Shown: in pieces, positions 26,114 to 35,349 of the stretch
Position numbering within the stretch: the stretch's first letter is position 1
Layout of the letters: each line of letters begins with the position of its first letter
NCBI GenBank assembly: GCA_937958005.1
Contig: CALGOB010000202.1
Span: 1 to 45,221, forward strand
Reading direction: 5' to 3'
Origin: an uncultured Cyclobacteriaceae bacterium
Lineage (GTDB): Bacteria > Bacteroidota > Bacteroidia > Cytophagales > Cyclobacteriaceae
DNA length: 45,221 bases
Notes under the pieces: model-generated
Database searches by the model: none
What the model saw: the letters and a program-made list of their open reading frames with translations, nothing else
What the model was told of the DNA's origin: nothing
Position numbers and translations under genes: made by a program

Positions 26114-27457
26114 TTGACAAAAGGTTTATTTAAGAAAATAGTTGTTTTAGGGTTTCTCTGCACATTATTTATTTTAATGAGTCAGGAGTCTTATGGCCAA
26201 ATTTTAAAAGACAGGGGTAAGCTAAAAACAACCAAAAGCCCTGGTGGCGGTTTTGTGTTGTTTGAGAGAAAAATCAAAACACAATCCAAAAAAAGGAAGG
26301 TTGTTAAGAATAGAAATGCTTCTACTCCTGGCAGAAGAGGCTCTGTCAAAAAATCTAGGGTCAACCCTGGTTTTTCAAGGCCGTTATTTGGGTCTAGGAT
26401 AAGATCTTCCTCTCCGCGGTTTTCAAAGAAGAGATTTGTGGCAAGTAACGGATCAGTTGTTTCTTCTGGCCCTCAAAAAAGGAAAGTAAGAAAAAAATTG
26501 ATCTCACCTAGGTACTCTTCTAAACCAAGAGGAGCTGTAGCCTTAGCTTCTGGTATAAGATATTCCCCTAAACGCAAGAAGGGTAAAAAAGAAGTTGTTT
26601 CTCCTAGATTCTCACCAGGTGCCCGCGCAGCAATCACTTTAGCACAAGGAGTAAGATATTCTGCCAAACCTAAACGGGGGAAAAAAGTGGTTGTGGCCCC
26701 AAGGTTCTCGCCAAAAGGAAGAGGTGCTATTACCCTAGCGCAAGGAGTAAGATACTCTGCCAAACCTAAACGTGGGAAAAAAGTGGTTGTAGCTCCAAGG
26801 TTTTCTCCTAAAGCAGGAGATGCTATCACTTTATTTAGTCCCCCAAGATACTCCGAGAATCCTAATAAGGGTAAAAAACCTAAAATCTCCCCGAGATACT
26901 CAAACAATAAATATAGAAGTGTGAAAATAATAGCGAAACCTGGTTTTAATATTTTCCACTATGTATTAGCTATACCAGGTGGAGTGGTTTTAGCCTTTAG
27001 GCCTTACAATGATCAAATTGGTATCTTCAAAGGGTGGCTTAAAAGAAAAGATCTAGCGATAGAAGATTCTTATAAAGGCTATCAAGGCGAAGCTAAAACC
27101 TCTAGCAAATTTATTAAAAACTATAGAGCAAAAAGGAGATCCAAAAATTACTTAGCCTACGATTCTGATTTCAGGAGAAAAACCCGTTTTTTTGAAAAGT
27201 TCAGCATTAGAAGACAATCTAATCTATTTTCTGGGTTAATTATAGCTACCAGAAGCTCTAAAAACCAAAAAGCAAGTTATAACAACGCTAGGCTCGCTAC
27301 TAGAAAGCAACAAACTAAAGCAACAAAAAATCTATTGAAAAAAATCAATAAATTCCGTATCAAGGTTGATGGGAACAAAGTTCAGCCGCCAAGTGTTAGA
27401 GGTAGGAGTAAGAAAGTAAAATTTGATAAAAAAGAGAAAGGTCTTTGGTATGAGTAA
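26114..27457 (+). CDS. Very basic secreted protein with 32-residue tandem repeats
   Basis: 447 residues. The signal peptide is IVVLGFLCTLFILMSQESYGQ. No ATG or GTG is available: the only start compatible with it is the TTG at 26114, preceded by GGAAAG. The region to about residue 130 is rich in Arg, Lys and Ser. Four 32-residue repeats follow (residues about 133-260), each built as R-Y/F-S-x-K ... AITLAQGVRYSAKPKRGKK. A C-terminal part (about 275-447) has few acidic residues, and the whole protein should have a very high pI. The protein is probably exported. Binding to DNA, RNA or acidic polysaccharide is an inference from charge only. The stop codon overlaps the ytxJ start by 8 bp, so the genes are coupled. 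I do not recognise the family. Confidence 0.75.
   Translation: MTKGLFKKIVVLGFLCTLFILMSQESYGQILKDRGKLKTTKSPGGGFVLFERKIKTQSKKRKVVKNRNASTPGRRGSVKKSRVNPGFSRPLFGSRIRSSSPRFSKKRFVASNGSVVSSGPQKRKVRKKLISPRYSSKPRGAVALASGIRYSPKRKKGKKEVVSPRFSPGARAAITLAQGVRYSAKPKRGKKVVVAPRFSPKGRGAITLAQGVRYSAKPKRGKKVVVAPRFSPKAGDAITLFSPPRYSENPNKGKKPKISPRYSNNKYRSVKIIAKPGFNIFHYVLAIPGGVVLAFRPYNDQIGIFKGWLKRKDLAIEDSYKGYQGEAKTSSKFIKNYRAKRRSKNYLAYDSDFRRKTRFFEKFSIRRQSNLFSGLIIATRSSKNQKASYNNARLATRKQQTKATKNLLKKINKFRIKVDGNKVQPPSVRGRSKKVKFDKKEKGLWYE
26510..26893 (+). repeat. Four tandem 96-bp coding repeats
   Basis: Units start at 26510, 26606, 26702 and 26798, with no change in length. Units 2 and 3 are nearly identical in DNA; 1 and 4 have diverged. 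They lie in frame in the basic secreted protein. The near-identity of the middle pair suggests recent duplication or gene conversion, so copy number may vary between strains. Confidence 0.9.
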
Positions 27458-27809
27458 TGTAAATTGGATAAAGTTAAATAAAGTTGGTCAATTAGATGAA
27501 ATCAAAAAATTATCTAATGAAAAGCCAGTTGTAATATTTAAACACAGTATTAAATGCCCTATCAGTGCGATGGCTTTGAACAGACTTGAAAGATCCTGGA
27601 ATCCTTCAGAGCATAAAGAGACATCTATTTATTACTTGGACCTAATTAATTACAGAGAGGTGTCCAATGCTATTGCTGATGTCTTTGATGTACATCATCA
27701 ATCCCCACAAGTAATCATAGTCAAAAATGAAAAGGCAGTATATGATGACTCTCACATGGGAATTTCATATGAAGATATCACTACTAACCTAAATGGTTTA
27801 GTTGCCTAA
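27450..27809 (+). CDS. ytxJ: YtxJ (BrxC)-type bacillithiol system redox protein
   Basis: 119 residues from the ATG at 27450, 8 bp inside the end of the preceding gene. A thioredoxin-like fold with the family's signature FKHSIKCPISAMALNRLERS; the Cys in KCPIS is the reactive one. It continues SNAIADVFDVHHQSPQVIIV with the cis-Pro loop (SPQ). Family knowledge: YtxJ/BrxC proteins occur in bacteria that make bacillithiol and are thought to reduce bacillithiol-protein mixed disulfides. The overlap with a very basic secreted protein is unexpected and has no clear functional meaning. Cytoplasmic. Confidence 0.88.
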   Translation: MSNVNWIKLNKVGQLDEIKKLSNEKPVVIFKHSIKCPISAMALNRLERSWNPSEHKETSIYYLDLINYREVSNAIADVFDVHHQSPQVIIVKNEKAVYDDSHMGISYEDITTNLNGLVA

Positions 27810-27870
27810 GTAAAATTATGGACATAATATTTCATTTGTTAAAATGTGATTCATAAAGAAATATAAAAAG

Positions 27871-28599
27871 ATGGGTTTGATACTTTCAAGATTAAAACAT
27901 ATTCTTATTTTAACTATTGCTTTTAGTGCTACTATACATGTATTAGATGCTCAAGTGCAACAACAGGGTGATTATGAGTATAAAAAAGAAATAACTTGGG
28001 GGTTAAATAAAAACACAAATGGTGGAGTTATAGGGGGCATTGTTTTCAAATTAGGCTTAGAAAAGAGTGAAAATATTTATGAAATCTTTGGGGTTGAACT
28101 CAGCAACGTAAAACATCCGCAAGAATTATCATATACTAGAGCAAGTCGTTTTATCTGGGGAAAAGCGAATTATCTGTATGCAATCAGGTTACAATATGGT
28201 AGAGAGAAAATTATTTTTAGGAAAGCCTCTCAACAAGGTGTTCAAATAAGTACAGGAGCTACAGTAGGGCCTAGCATAGGTTTAATAACACCCTACTATA
28301 TACAATTTAATGACCCACAAACATTAGTGCCTTTTGATCCAGAAGAGCATAGTTTTAATAGTGTTTTAGGCTCAGGCAGGTTATTTCAAGGTTTAGATGA
28401 ATCTTCATTCGCTATTGGGGCAAATGCAAAAGGTTTTGTCAATTTTGAATTTGGTGCTTTCAAAAATAATGTGGCAGGATTAGAAGTCGGCTTCTTGCTT
28501 GAAGCATTTAACAAAGAGATCATCCTTATTCCTACTCAAGAGAATAGGTCAGTATATAGTTCTGCCTATTTCACGCTCTATTGGGGTTCTAGAAAATAA
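27871..28599 (+). CDS. Probable small outer-membrane beta-barrel protein, hypothetical
   Basis: 242 residues with an ATG start and an N-terminal signal peptide (LILTIAFSATIHVLDAQ). The mature part alternates polar and aromatic residues in strand-like blocks (EITWGLNKNTNGGVIGG, YLYAIRLQYGREKI, GFVNFEFGAFKNNVAGLEV) and ends with an aromatic-rich strand (SAYFTLYWGSRK), as expected of an outer-membrane barrel. I do not recognise a named family. It sits 61 bp after ytxJ and 69 bp before lipA on the same strand. Confidence 0.6.
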   Translation: MGLILSRLKHILILTIAFSATIHVLDAQVQQQGDYEYKKEITWGLNKNTNGGVIGGIVFKLGLEKSENIYEIFGVELSNVKHPQELSYTRASRFIWGKANYLYAIRLQYGREKIIFRKASQQGVQISTGATVGPSIGLITPYYIQFNDPQTLVPFDPEEHSFNSVLGSGRLFQGLDESSFAIGANAKGFVNFEFGAFKNNVAGLEVGFLLEAFNKEIILIPTQENRSVYSSAYFTLYWGSRK

Positions 28600-28636
28600 T
28601 AGACTCCATTGATTAGTACTTAGCAGTTTGTTCGTT

Positions 28637-28644
28637 TAATTTTG
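28637..28644 (+). promoter_or_regulatory. Possible Bacteroidota -7 promoter element upstream of lipA
   Basis: TAATTTTG fits the Bacteroidota consensus TAnnTTTG and lies 25 bp before the lipA ATG. A -33 TTG at the right distance is not evident, so this is tentative. Confidence 0.3.
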
Positions 28645-28668
28645 CAAATCAATAAAGCTTAAGGCATT

Positions 28669-29559
28669 ATGATAGAATTACCAGTGATAGATGGGCAAAA
28701 GCCTAAATCAAAGTTGACCAAACCTAGTTGGTTAAGGGTTAAACTACCTGTTGGAAAAGCTTATGCCAATGTACGAAAAATAGTAGACGAGAATAAACTC
28801 AATACAATCTGTGAGAGTGGTAATTGTCCTAATATGGGAGAGTGTTGGGGCGCAGGAACCGCTACATTCATGATTTTAGGAAATGTTTGTACCAGAAGCT
28901 GTAGTTTCTGTGCTGTAGCTACGGGCAGGCCTCCTGAATACGATTTAGATGAACCTCAAAGAGTAGCTGGGGCAATTCATAAAATGGGTGTTAAACATGC
29001 GGTTCTTACTTCTGTGAATAGAGATGAGTTAAAAGATAGAGGAGCAGAAATCTGGTACCAGACGGTTATAAAAACAAAAGAACTTTCCCCATCTACAACT
29101 ATTGAAACACTTATTCCGGATGTAAAAGGGAATTGGGAAGCATTGTATAGAATGATTGAAGGTGGCCAGGAAGTTGTTTCCCATAACATGGAGACAGTAG
29201 AAAGTTTATATAGGAGGGTAAGACCGCAAGCTAAATATGCTAGAAGTTTAGAGCAAATAAACAAAACTAAAGCAAAAGGAAAAAGAACAAAATCAGGCAT
29301 TATGCTTGGACTTGGAGAAACCATAGATCAAGTGCACAAAGCAATGGATGATCTGGTAGAGAACGGGTTAGACATTCTTACATTAGGTCAATACTTACAA
29401 CCAACAAAAATGCATATTGAGGTAGCTGAGTTTATACACCCAGATCAATTTGAAAGTTACAAAGAAGAAGGGCTCAGAAGAGGATTAAAATACGTAGAGT
29501 CTGGCCCTCTAGTTAGGTCATCTTATCATGCAGAAAGACATGTAAATGTTCCCATATAA
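28669..29559 (+). CDS. lipA: Lipoyl synthase LipA
   Basis: 296 residues with an ATG start. Two iron-sulfur sites are visible: the auxiliary cluster Cys in [12 protein letters not shown] (C48, C53, C59) and the radical [11 protein letters not shown] (C74, C78, C81). The C-terminal RSSYHAERH carries the Arg-Ser-Ser-Tyr motif whose Ser binds the auxiliary cluster. Length and order match the family. The enzyme inserts two sulfurs into protein-bound octanoyl groups to give the lipoyl cofactor of 2-oxoacid dehydrogenases and the glycine cleavage system. Cytoplasmic. No other lipoylation gene is nearby. Confidence 0.97.
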   Translation: MIELPVIDGQKPKSKLTKPSWLRVKLPVGKAYANVRKIVDENKLNTICESGNCPNMGECWGAGTATFMILGNVCTRSCSFCAVATGRPPEYDLDEPQRVAGAIHKMGVKHAVLTSVNRDELKDRGAEIWYQTVIKTKELSPSTTIETLIPDVKGNWEALYRMIEGGQEVVSHNMETVESLYRRVRPQAKYARSLEQINKTKAKGKRTKSGIMLGLGETIDQVHKAMDDLVENGLDILTLGQYLQPTKMHIEVAEFIHPDQFESYKEEGLRRGLKYVESGPLVRSSYHAERHVNVPI

Positions 29560-29561
29560 AT

Positions 29562-29594
29562 AATGAGAAATTTGCAAGTATGGTTTTTCTCATT
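29562..29594 (+). terminator. AT-rich hairpin after lipA, possible terminator
   Basis: AATGAGAAA (29562-29570) pairs with TTTCTCATT (29586-29594). It begins 3 bp after the lipA stop. No clear T tail follows, so it may only stabilise the 3' end. Confidence 0.35.
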
Positions 29595-29630
29595 CAAATT
29601 GTAACTATTAAACAATGGTAAGTGCAATTA

Positions 29631-30146
29631 ATGAGAAAAATCATTACCTGTTTCGTTCTTCTTCTTTCCTACAGTTGTCAAGTACAACAAGGCAACAATG
29701 TACTCTGGCAACCTATTGTGCCTAAAAAAAAATCGAAAGAAGCTCAATTAGAACTACCTCTCAAATTCAAAAGTTATCAGTTAAAGGAAAACACTTTTTC
29801 AAAAATATTAGAAAACACAGGTAATACTCCAGAAACAGGAAAATTAATCATAGTTCCTAACCCAAAAGGAGCTATGCAAGAGTTTAATGTTTGGAAATCC
29901 AAAACAGTTGACCCTAAATTACTCGTTAAGTACCCAAATCTTCAAGCTTACCAGGGAGTTTCTACCAGCACTACTACCTCAAAAATCCGCCTAGAAAAAT
30001 CGAAATCGGGTTATGAATTTATGGTCATCAAAACTAGTGAAACGTGGTTCGGTACTTCCATTAATACAAGCCACTATCTTTTCTATTTCAAAAAAGATCT
30101 CCCCAAGGGAAGCAAGTCTTATTGGAAAAATAAAACCAACCACTAA
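29631..30146 (+). CDS. Lipoprotein homologous to the prodomain of the adjacent metalloprotease
   Basis: 171 residues from the ATG at 29631. The short signal peptide ends in LLLSYSC, so it is a probable lipoprotein. The region 24-155 aligns with the N-terminal prodomain of the protease encoded 13 bp downstream: both have a LW pair near the mature start, and residues 73-111 align with protease residues 63-101 without a gap. The shared skeleton is I-x2-P-x-P-x-G, then F five residues on, S, L, P, and finally Y-x-G-V-S: 12 identities in 39. After it both continue with G-x2-F-x2-x-I-x-T-like strands. No protease domain is present. It could be an inhibitor, chaperone or surface anchor for the protease (inference); a duplicated leftover is the alternative. 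Confidence 0.8.
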   Translation: MRKIITCFVLLLSYSCQVQQGNNVLWQPIVPKKKSKEAQLELPLKFKSYQLKENTFSKILENTGNTPETGKLIIVPNPKGAMQEFNVWKSKTVDPKLLVKYPNLQAYQGVSTSTTTSKIRLEKSKSGYEFMVIKTSETWFGTSINTSHYLFYFKKDLPKGSKSYWKNKTNH

Positions 30147-30159
30147 AAACCTTATTTAA

Positions 30160-33100
30160 ATGAAAAAAATTAGTGCTTTTATTCTACTAGTAACAGGTTT
30201 ATTCATTGGAAATTTAAATGCCCAGCAGTCTTTATGGAACAACCTTTCTTCAAGAGATTTGGTGAAAAATCAACCTTATAGAAAATTAAATTTTAATAAA
30301 AGTGCTTATTTATCACTAATGGAAGGAAAGTCCTCCAGTAAAGCAATTAGCTTACCACTCCCTGACGGTACATTTGTTGATTTTGAGTTATTTGAATCTC
30401 ACCTACTGGCATCAGTATTAGCTGATCGTTTTCCACAAATTAAAACATACAATGGAGTTAGTAAAGATAAACTCTATGCTGTTAAGATTGATTTTAACGG
30501 AAATGCTTTTCATGCGGCTATAAGGACACCTAATGGAATGGTTTACATAGATCCTGACATTCATGAGGCCCCTTCCTTCTATAAGTCTTATTTTACAGTT
30601 GATCATAAAAATGGGACAGTCAAACCCTCCTTTGAAGAAATCTCTTTTGAGACAAATGACCATCATGTTGATTTGAGTAAATTGAATGACAAAAACTTAA
30701 AAGAACAATCCCAAATAAGATCAGGTGGCTCCTTGCTTAAGTATAGAATTGCTGTAGCTGCAGATAATGACTACAGTTCCTTCCATGGTGGAACCGTAGA
30801 AGGCGTATTGTCTGCTATTGTGACTACTATCAACAGGGTCAATAGTGTTTATGAAAATGACTTATCGATCACCTTTGAAATAGTGGGGGAAAATGATCGT
30901 TTAATATTCTTGGATCGAGAAGACGATCCTTTCGAAGGAATGTCCAGTAATCAATTATTAGATAGGATTGGACAGGTCATAGATGACAGTCTTGGTACAA
31001 ATAGCTATGACATTGGCCATTTATTTTCAATCAGCACTGGTGGCCTAGCAGAATTAGGTGTAGTATGTGGTGATCGGAAAGCTGCGGGAACAACAGGAAT
31101 CAGACAACCAGTAGGAGATCCATTTGATATAGACTTTGTTGCTCATGAGATAGGACATCAGTTTGATGGCAGGCACACATTTAATGGTTCACTAGGTGCT
31201 TGTGGTGCTCTTGGTCAACTTAGTGTATCCACTGCATTTGAACCAGGTTCAGGAAGTACTATTATGGGTTATGCCGGAATTTGTAGTGATGACAACCTAC
31301 AAGAAAATACAGATCCATTTTTTCATAGCAATAGTTTGTCTGAGATTATTGATTTCACTACCAACGGGTTAGGGAATACTTGCGTAATGATTACGTCAAA
31401 CGGAAATACACCGCCCAATGTAATAGTGGATAAAACTCCTTATGTAATCCCAATTAACACTCCTTTTAAACTTACTGGTTCTGGTAGTGACATTGATAAT
31501 GATGAGCTTACTTATTCTTGGGAGCAAAGAGATTTAGGGCCAACTGGCTCTCCAAGAGCTCCTGTGGGTACTGCTCCACTTTTTAGGTCATTTAATCCTA
31601 ACAGCAATCCTTCGAGGGTGTTTCCACGTATGAGCAACCTACTCAATAACACAACTAGTTTTGGGGAAGTATTACCTAGTACTTCTAGAGAATTAAACTT
31701 TTCGTTAGTAGTGAGAGATAATCATACAAACGGAGGTGGTGTAAATTCTGACAATATAAAAATCAATTCCCTCAGTACTGCTGGCCCATTCAAAATCACT
31801 TCACAAAATGAGGAAAACCTTAGTTATGTTGGCGGATTGACCCAAACGATCACTTGGGATGTAGCAGGCACCGATCGCGTTCCTATTGATGTCAAGCAGG
31901 TGAAAATCTCTTTATCTACAGATGGGGGAGCTAGTTTCGATCAAGTATTAGTAGAATCTACCGAGAATGATGGAATTGCACAAATACGGATTCCTGAAAA
32001 ACCAACTACTCAAGCCAGAATCATGATTGAGGCTATTGATAACCTATTCTTTGACATAAACGATGTTAATTTCAGTATTACTCAAGCTAGTGATCCTGAG
32101 TTTTCTATTAGGATAAATCCATTTCCATTATTGGTCTGTGCCAATGATAATGCTGAAGTAGAAATTTTCGTAGAGGGAGTTGGCGGGTTCAATGAGGTGG
32201 TATCTTTAAGTATTTCTAACCTTGTCAACCCACTTACAGGTACTTTTGATCGAATAGAAAGAATGGCTGGTGAAAAAAGTATTTTGACTCTCTCTAACAT
32301 AAATGAAGCTACTGATATTTTTAGCACTTTTTCCATCATTGCTTCTGCAGAGGGCTTTTCAGATAAAAATATTGAAATCCCCCTAGAAATCATTGATAAT
32401 ACAAGGTTCAATATTGAGACTAGACAACCAGCAATTAATGGAATTAACACAAGCATACAGCCTCCTTTTGCTTGGACTGAGGTAGAGGTTGCTGAAAATT
32501 ATAGTTTTCAACTATCGACTGATGAAAATTTCCAAGAAATCCTTTTTCAAAGAAATAGTCTAATAGACAATTCTTTAAATCTTCCTTTTATTTTAGATGA
32601 AGGCATTACTTATTACTGGAGGACTGCATTTAGTAACCAGTGTGGAACAAGTGAATTTACCAATGCTAATTTTACAACCGCACAATTTGATAGAACTACT
32701 TACCTTCCCGTAGACTCTAACCCAAAACCAATTCCTGTGACAGGCACCTCTATTATTTCCTCCACCATTATTGTAAATGACGATCTTTTTGTGGATGATA
32801 TTAATATAGAAAATCTCGATATAACCCATAGTTGGATAGGTGATTTAATCATTGTTTTACAATCCCCAGCTGGGACAAGGGATACCTTGATTAACAGAAT
32901 CTGTAATAATGTAAACAATGTGTTGACTAACATAGATGATCAAGTGTTATCCAGTGAGTTTACCTGTCCACCTGTTAATGGTGAAACTTTTAAGCCTTAT
33001 AGACCATTGAGTGTTTTTAATGGGGAGAATGCAAGAGGGAATTGGTTATTGGAAATTTCTGATGTTTCAAATGGTGATGGGGGATCTCTAAATGGATGGC

Positions 33101-33933
33101 TTTTAAATATAGGGACCCTTGCTAGGCAGATTAACCTTCAAGCCAATCCAAATTCGCAAACTGAAATCACACTTGATTGGACTTTATTAAATGAAATTAG
33201 TGAAATAACAGGTTTCCAAATAGAATCAAAGAGTGAAAACGACGCAGGCTTTTCTCAAATAGCTTCTGTAAATGGTGAGCAAAGTTCTTTTACTGTTGAA
33301 GGTTTAGAAGTATTTACTAAGTATGAATTTATGATTAGGGCAATCACTAACCTTGGTTTTAGTAATTATTCTAATAATGCGACGGCAAGAACTCTTCCTC
33401 CTATCCCTCCTGTGCCTATTAATTTAAATGCAACTACTATTAATGAAGAATCTGTTAATATAACTTGGGAGGACAATTCAAATTTTGAAGAAGGTTTTAT
33501 ATTAGAAACATCTTTAGATGGTATCGCCTGGGGGTCTCCTATTACATTAGCAGAAAACACTACGAGTTACTTATTTAATGAGGTTATTTTAGGGGAAACT
33601 TATTTCTTCAGAGTAAAGGCTTTTAATATAACTGGAGACTCTGATTTTTCAGAAGTAACGTCTTTGATTGTCGCTAATATCAATGATCCAATAACTGAAC
33701 TCAAAATCTATCCTAACCCTGGGAAAGAAAGAATTAACATTGAGTTTAACAGAAATCTTGAAGTCAAGCAAGTACTTATCCGTGATATTTCTGGGAAAGT
33801 CGTTATTTCGCAGATCATTCCAAGCAATGAAACTACTTGCGAAATAAATACTACTTCCTTCAACAATGGTATATATCTAATTTCACTCTTTACCGATAAA
33901 AAATCATTTACACGTAAGTGGGTTAAAAGGTGA
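30160..33933 (+). CDS. T9SS-exported reprolysin-like zinc metalloprotease, multidomain
   Basis: 1257 residues with an ATG start. In order: signal peptide (1-21); prodomain (about 22-160); metzincin catalytic domain with VAHEIGHQFDGRHTF (zinc ligands H329, H333, H339; catalytic E330) and Met-turn STIMGYAG (M369); a Pro/Gly-rich Ig-like region (about 415-540); further beta domains; a P-domain (about 846-985) as in proprotein convertases; two fibronectin type III domains (about 993-1172); and a type A T9SS sorting domain (from about 1178, ELKIYPNPG, ending SFTRKWVKR). It is probably cell-surface or secreted and cuts proteins. The upstream gene encodes a free prodomain-like lipoprotein and is probably in the same operon. 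Confidence 0.95.
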   Translation: MKKISAFILLVTGLFIGNLNAQQSLWNNLSSRDLVKNQPYRKLNFNKSAYLSLMEGKSSSKAISLPLPDGTFVDFELFESHLLASVLADRFPQIKTYNGVSKDKLYAVKIDFNGNAFHAAIRTPNGMVYIDPDIHEAPSFYKSYFTVDHKNGTVKPSFEEISFETNDHHVDLSKLNDKNLKEQSQIRSGGSLLKYRIAVAADNDYSSFHGGTVEGVLSAIVTTINRVNSVYENDLSITFEIVGENDRLIFLDREDDPFEGMSSNQLLDRIGQVIDDSLGTNSYDIGHLFSISTGGLAELGVVCGDRKAAGTTGIRQPVGDPFDIDFVAHEIGHQFDGRHTFNGSLGACGALGQLSVSTAFEPGSGSTIMGYAGICSDDNLQENTDPFFHSNSLSEIIDFTTNGLGNTCVMITSNGNTPPNVIVDKTPYVIPINTPFKLTGSGSDIDNDELTYSWEQRDLGPTGSPRAPVGTAPLFRSFNPNSNPSRVFPRMSNLLNNTTSFGEVLPSTSRELNFSLVVRDNHTNGGGVNSDNIKINSLSTAGPFKITSQNEENLSYVGGLTQTITWDVAGTDRVPIDVKQVKISLSTDGGASFDQVLVESTENDGIAQIRIPEKPTTQARIMIEAIDNLFFDINDVNFSITQASDPEFSIRINPFPLLVCANDNAEVEIFVEGVGGFNEVVSLSISNLVNPLTGTFDRIERMAGEKSILTLSNINEATDIFSTFSIIASAEGFSDKNIEIPLEIIDNTRFNIETRQPAINGINTSIQPPFAWTEVEVAENYSFQLSTDENFQEILFQRNSLIDNSLNLPFILDEGITYYWRTAFSNQCGTSEFTNANFTTAQFDRTTYLPVDSNPKPIPVTGTSIISSTIIVNDDLFVDDINIENLDITHSWIGDLIIVLQSPAGTRDTLINRICNNVNNVLTNIDDQVLSSEFTCPPVNGETFKPYRPLSVFNGENARGNWLLEISDVSNGDGGSLNGWLLNIGTLARQINLQANPNSQTEITLDWTLLNEISEITGFQIESKSENDAGFSQIASVNGEQSSFTVEGLEVFTKYEFMIRAITNLGFSNYSNNATARTLPPIPPVPINLNATTINEESVNITWEDNSNFEEGFILETSLDGIAWGSPITLAENTTSYLFNEVILGETYFFRVKAFNITGDSDFSEVTSLIVANINDPITELKIYPNPGKERINIEFNRNLEVKQVLIRDISGKVVISQIIPSNETTCEINTTSFNNGIYLISLFTDKKSFTRKWVKR

Positions 33934-34055
33934 TTTCCAGAACTACTCTTCTCTATGGAATTAATAACCAATCAACAATGATGACTTATTTCTTTCCTAC
34001 TCGTTTGGTATATGCCTATTTTAGATGTTCCTTAACAATTCTACATCAATTACAA

Positions 34056-34080
34056 AAGTGCAATCAAATGTACTTTTTTT
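34056..34080 (+). terminator. Terminator after the protease gene
   Basis: AAGTGC (34056-34061) pairs with GTACTT (34070-34075) including one G-T pair, followed by a run of 7 T. It lies 123 bp after the protease stop. The stem is short. The rest of the 300-bp gap shows no gene. Confidence 0.5.
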
Positions 34081-34271
34081 GTAGTACTTTAAACCTTGCA
34101 ATTCTGCAACTTCGTAATAATAAACATGGCAGTAGGGAATAGAGGAAAGTACTTCTCTTAATAGATAACGTCTTTCTATAATTACCTCGTATTTTTTTCA
34201 ACTTATCATATTAAAAGTTGATTTAAAAAGTCATGATAAAATATCTTAAACAAGTATTAATTTTTTTACCT

Positions 34272-34628
34272 ATGAAATTCGTAACAAAAAAAATCCACGC
34301 TTTTTTAGACTACCCTGTAGCTATAGCACTGATAGCCCTTCCATTTTTATTGGGATTGGGGAGTTCTAACCCAATGGCCTTATACTTATCAGTAGCTACT
34401 GGTGTGGCCGCATTTATTCTAACACTATTAACAGATCATGAAACAGGTGTCATAAAAGTTATTCCTTATAAGATTCACCTTATTGTAGATTTTATGGTTG
34501 CTATTGTATTTATCGTTGCCCCTTTCATTTTTTCTTTCAAAGGATTAGATGCTTATTTTTATTGGTTAAATGGTGTTACAGTATTAATAGTAGTTTCACT
34601 GCATAAATCTGAAACTGAGTTAGCGTAA
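34272..34628 (+). CDS. Small four-helix membrane protein (SPW-repeat-like)
   Basis: 118 residues from the ATG at 34272 (MKFVTKKIHAFLDYPVA); a longer version from the ATG at 34233 adds 13 residues. Four hydrophobic segments occur: IALIALPFLLGLG, ALYLSVATGVAAFILTLL, LIVDFMVAIVFIVAPFIF and YFYWLNGVTVLIVVSL. Two halves each begin with a K-I-H-x3-D pattern (KKIHAFLDYPVA and YKIHLIVDFMVA), so the protein is an internal duplication, as in SPW-repeat proteins. Inner membrane, function unknown. A terminator follows at 34709. Confidence 0.7.
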   Translation: MKFVTKKIHAFLDYPVAIALIALPFLLGLGSSNPMALYLSVATGVAAFILTLLTDHETGVIKVIPYKIHLIVDFMVAIVFIVAPFIFSFKGLDAYFYWLNGVTVLIVVSLHKSETELA

Positions 34629-34708
34629 TCATAAAAATGTTATTTTAATGGTTTAGCATAGATCTTATAAATTGTATGTTCTATGCTATTTCATTTATCT
34701 AATAAAAA

Positions 34709-34733
34709 AGCCGTCTCAAAAATGAGATGGCTT
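34709..34733 (+). terminator. Bidirectional terminator after the small membrane protein
   Basis: AGCCGTCTCA pairs with TGAGATGGCT (one G-T pair) around a short A-rich loop. T-rich sequence follows on both strands, best on the minus strand. It lies 80 bp after the stop at 34628. Confidence 0.7.
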
Positions 34734-35349
34734 ATTATTGTTTTGCGTGAAACATAGTTGTTAATCCGACAGTTTTTAAAAGTGATTTTACACTAGGTTA
34801 GAAAACTGTTATCCAAATGAATAGAAAACATAGAATTCTCAGGGTTTAAGTAGGATTAGTAATAATGAGAGCATATTTTAATGCTCTTGTCAAGCTTATC
34901 ATCTTTCTATAAAGGTTAGCTCAAATAATTCGGGATGCTCGATCAGGGAAATAGTTATTAGGAAAGCTAAATGGTTGACCATCAACGTAATCGATTCGCT
35001 AGAGTGAAATTGACATTCCTCAAATTTGGACTATATCAATTCATAATTCTTTCGTCATAAAAATAAGTAAATCAATTACTTATTACGCAAGGTCATGGTT
35101 TGTCATGAATAATGCAGGTAAAGAATAAGCTTTGAGAATAGCCAATTTACAAATAATCATAAAATCATTGCAACCAATCCAGAATACAGCAATTTTTTTC
35201 CAATAGACACAAGGAGGGCATATTTGATTTGGAAGACAACGTTCACACTTGGGAGTGTTGATCTCTGTGTAAGTATATAAATAAGAAATTCAAAGACAAT
35301 TACAACCGTCTAATAAATTCTATTGAACCTTACTTCTGATTCCTTGCTA
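34734..35349. other. Intergenic stretch without a recognisable gene
   Basis: About 600 bp with no convincing frame on either strand. A perfect 7-bp hairpin (AGAGCAT / ATGCTCT, 34868-34887) is present. At 34932-34975 there is a degenerate relative of the R5 3' part (GGGATGCTCGATCAGGGAA compared with GGGATGCCCGATCAGGGGA). It is probably old repeat or mobile debris. Confidence 0.4.

Noticed and set aside
26510-26893. Tandem units considered as a CRISPR or satellite array
   Set aside because: The units are contiguous, 96 bp, in frame, and have no spacers of unique sequence, so they are a coding repeat.
26473-26907. 144-residue minus-strand frame
   Set aside because: It is a shadow of the 96-bp coding repeats of the plus-strand basic protein; the repeated Leu/Gly/Glu text is the antisense of that repeat and has no start context or family.
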